Source: an uncultured Clostridium sp. (GTDB lineage Bacteria > Bacillota > Clostridia > TANB77 > CAG-465). From it: a stretch of DNA of 6,038 nucleotides. This document shows, piece by piece, positions 5,653 through 6,038 of the stretch. The first letter of the stretch is position 1. The number at the start of each line of letters is the position of its first letter. The position numbers were made by a program, and so were the translations under genes. Under the pieces are notes generated by a model. It saw only the letters and a program-made list of their open reading frames with translations, had not been told where the DNA came from and searched no databases. The stretch covers positions 1 through 6,038 of the forward strand of contig USJA01000065.1 in the NCBI GenBank assembly GCA_900554875.1, written 5' to 3'.

Positions 5653-5943
5653 CTAACCCCTTTCTTCTACATGGTCTACACCAACGTCAAGTATCCTTTT
5701 AACATGCTCGTCGTCAAGTGAATAGTATACTTCCTTACCATCTTTTCTTGCTTTTATAAGTCTTGCACCCTTCAATATACTAAGCTGATGTGATATTGCA
5801 GATTGTGTCATTTCTAAAGTTTTTGCTATTTCTTGAACACATATCTCTTTATCTAGCATAGTATACATGATTTTAATCCTAGTAGAATCTCCAAATATTT
5901 TAAAGGTCCTTGCTAGATTCTCTATTGTTTTTTTACTTTCCAT
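5653..5943 (-). CDS. ArsR/SmtB-family metal-sensing repressor (alpha-5 site, CzrA/SmtB-like)
   Basis: A winged-helix DNA-binding protein of 96 residues, the usual length for the family. The helix-turn-helix spans about 36-63 (VQEIAKTLEMTQSAISHQL, then SILKGARLI), and the wing contains RKDGKEVYYSL. The C-terminal helix carries Asp78, His80, His91 and Glu94, which align with the Asp104/His106/His117/Glu120 zinc site of SmtB (also present in CzrA). Cys35 sits where SmtB and CadC have a cysteine (E-I-C-V), but the second cysteine of CadC's CVC is Gln here, so a full alpha-3N cadmium site is missing. Together these suggest a Zn/Co-type sensor, with Cd possible. Family knowledge: the apo-dimer binds the operator and metal lowers its affinity. 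The start ATG at 5943 follows AGAGGTG. The ATPase gene lies 3 bases downstream, so the protein likely represses its own operon through the palindrome at 5954-5989. Confidence 0.93.
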   Translation of the reverse strand: MESKKTIENLARTFKIFGDSTRIKIMYTMLDKEICVQEIAKTLEMTQSAISHQLSILKGARLIKARKDGKEVYYSLDDEHVKRILDVGVDHVEERG

Positions 5944-5953
5944 TTTTCACCTC

Positions 5954-5989
5954 TGAATATATGAATATTTACTCATATATTCATATATT
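5954..5989. promoter_or_regulatory. Predicted SmtB/CzrA-type operator (two overlapping palindromes)
   Basis: The main palindrome has perfect 11-bp arms TGAATATATGA (5954-5964) and TCATATATTCA (5973-5983) around 8 bases. It contains the TGA-N8-TCA core known for SmtB/CzrA operators. A second, overlapping perfect palindrome uses 13-bp arms at 5956-5968 and 5977-5989. The site covers the predicted transcription start and overlaps the -10 box (5985-5990), so bound repressor would block RNA polymerase. Its inner edge touches the regulator's Shine-Dalgarno site. Confidence 0.85.
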
Positions 5990-6013
5990 ATCACTAATAT
6001 GTTAATTTGTCAA
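5985..6013 (-). promoter_or_regulatory. Promoter of the metal-resistance operon
   Basis: On the minus strand, TTGACA (6008-6013) and TAATAT (5985-5990) are 17 bases apart; only one base of the -10 box differs from consensus. The start is predicted near 5978, inside the operator. A strong promoter covered by an operator fits tight repression that opens on metal stress. The remaining 25 bases to the window edge (6014-6038) are AT-rich with nothing recognisable. Confidence 0.85.
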
Positions 6014-6038
6014 TAATTATTCCATAATAGAAAAAAAT

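Overview
The window is AT-rich, low-GC Gram-positive DNA. It has strong GGAGG-type ribosome sites, textbook TTGACA/TATAAT promoters and U-tailed hairpin terminators. A BclA-like collagen-repeat protein, together with PF06541-type and COG2509-type proteins, points to a spore-forming Clostridium or a close relative (inference; the species cannot be fixed from this sequence). It looks like an ordinary chromosomal segment: no transposase, integrase, CRISPR array, tRNA or rRNA was seen.

Layout. (1) Positions 1-1067, plus strand: the 3' part of a gene for a collagen-like, probably exosporium or surface, glycoprotein. Gly-Pro-Thr/Gly-Val-Thr repeats run off the left edge. They are followed by a small non-collagen module, a second collagen stretch of a different type, and a C-terminal BclA/C1q/TNF-like domain. 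(2) A bidirectional terminator at about 1079-1117 separates it from a convergent minus-strand operon (2888 down to 1125). That operon encodes a 99-residue protein of unknown function and a COG2509-type FAD-dependent dehydrogenase with a four-cysteine cluster; a perfect 11-bp stem-loop sits between the two genes. (3) A divergent intergenic region (2889-3073) holds a consensus minus-strand promoter for that operon and a good plus-strand promoter for the next gene. (4) 3074-3745, plus strand: a five-helix membrane protein of the PF06541 (ABC_trans_CmpB) family, ended by a hairpin terminator. (5) 5943 down to 3793, minus strand: a two-gene metal-resistance operon. Its first gene is an ArsR/SmtB-type repressor with a complete alpha-5 metal site (Asp78, His80, His91, Glu94). 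Its second gene, 3 bases downstream, is a P1B-2 Zn/Cd/Pb-exporting ATPase without an N-terminal metal-binding domain. The promoter's -10 box is overlapped by a strong TGA-N8-TCA palindrome, the expected repressor operator.

How the genes work together. The metal operon is a self-contained circuit: apo-repressor blocks the promoter, metal binding releases it, and the ATPase pumps the ion out. The FAD dehydrogenase and the small protein share one promoter and probably one function, which is not known. The collagen-like gene and the PF06541 gene appear to be independent single transcription units, although the start of the former lies outside the window.

I see no clear evidence of a wholly new multi-gene system. 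The points most worth following are the recently duplicated repeat block in the collagen-like gene, the uncharacterised small-protein/flavoprotein pair with its intercistronic hairpin, and the non-canonical HY in place of the HP motif in the metal ATPase.
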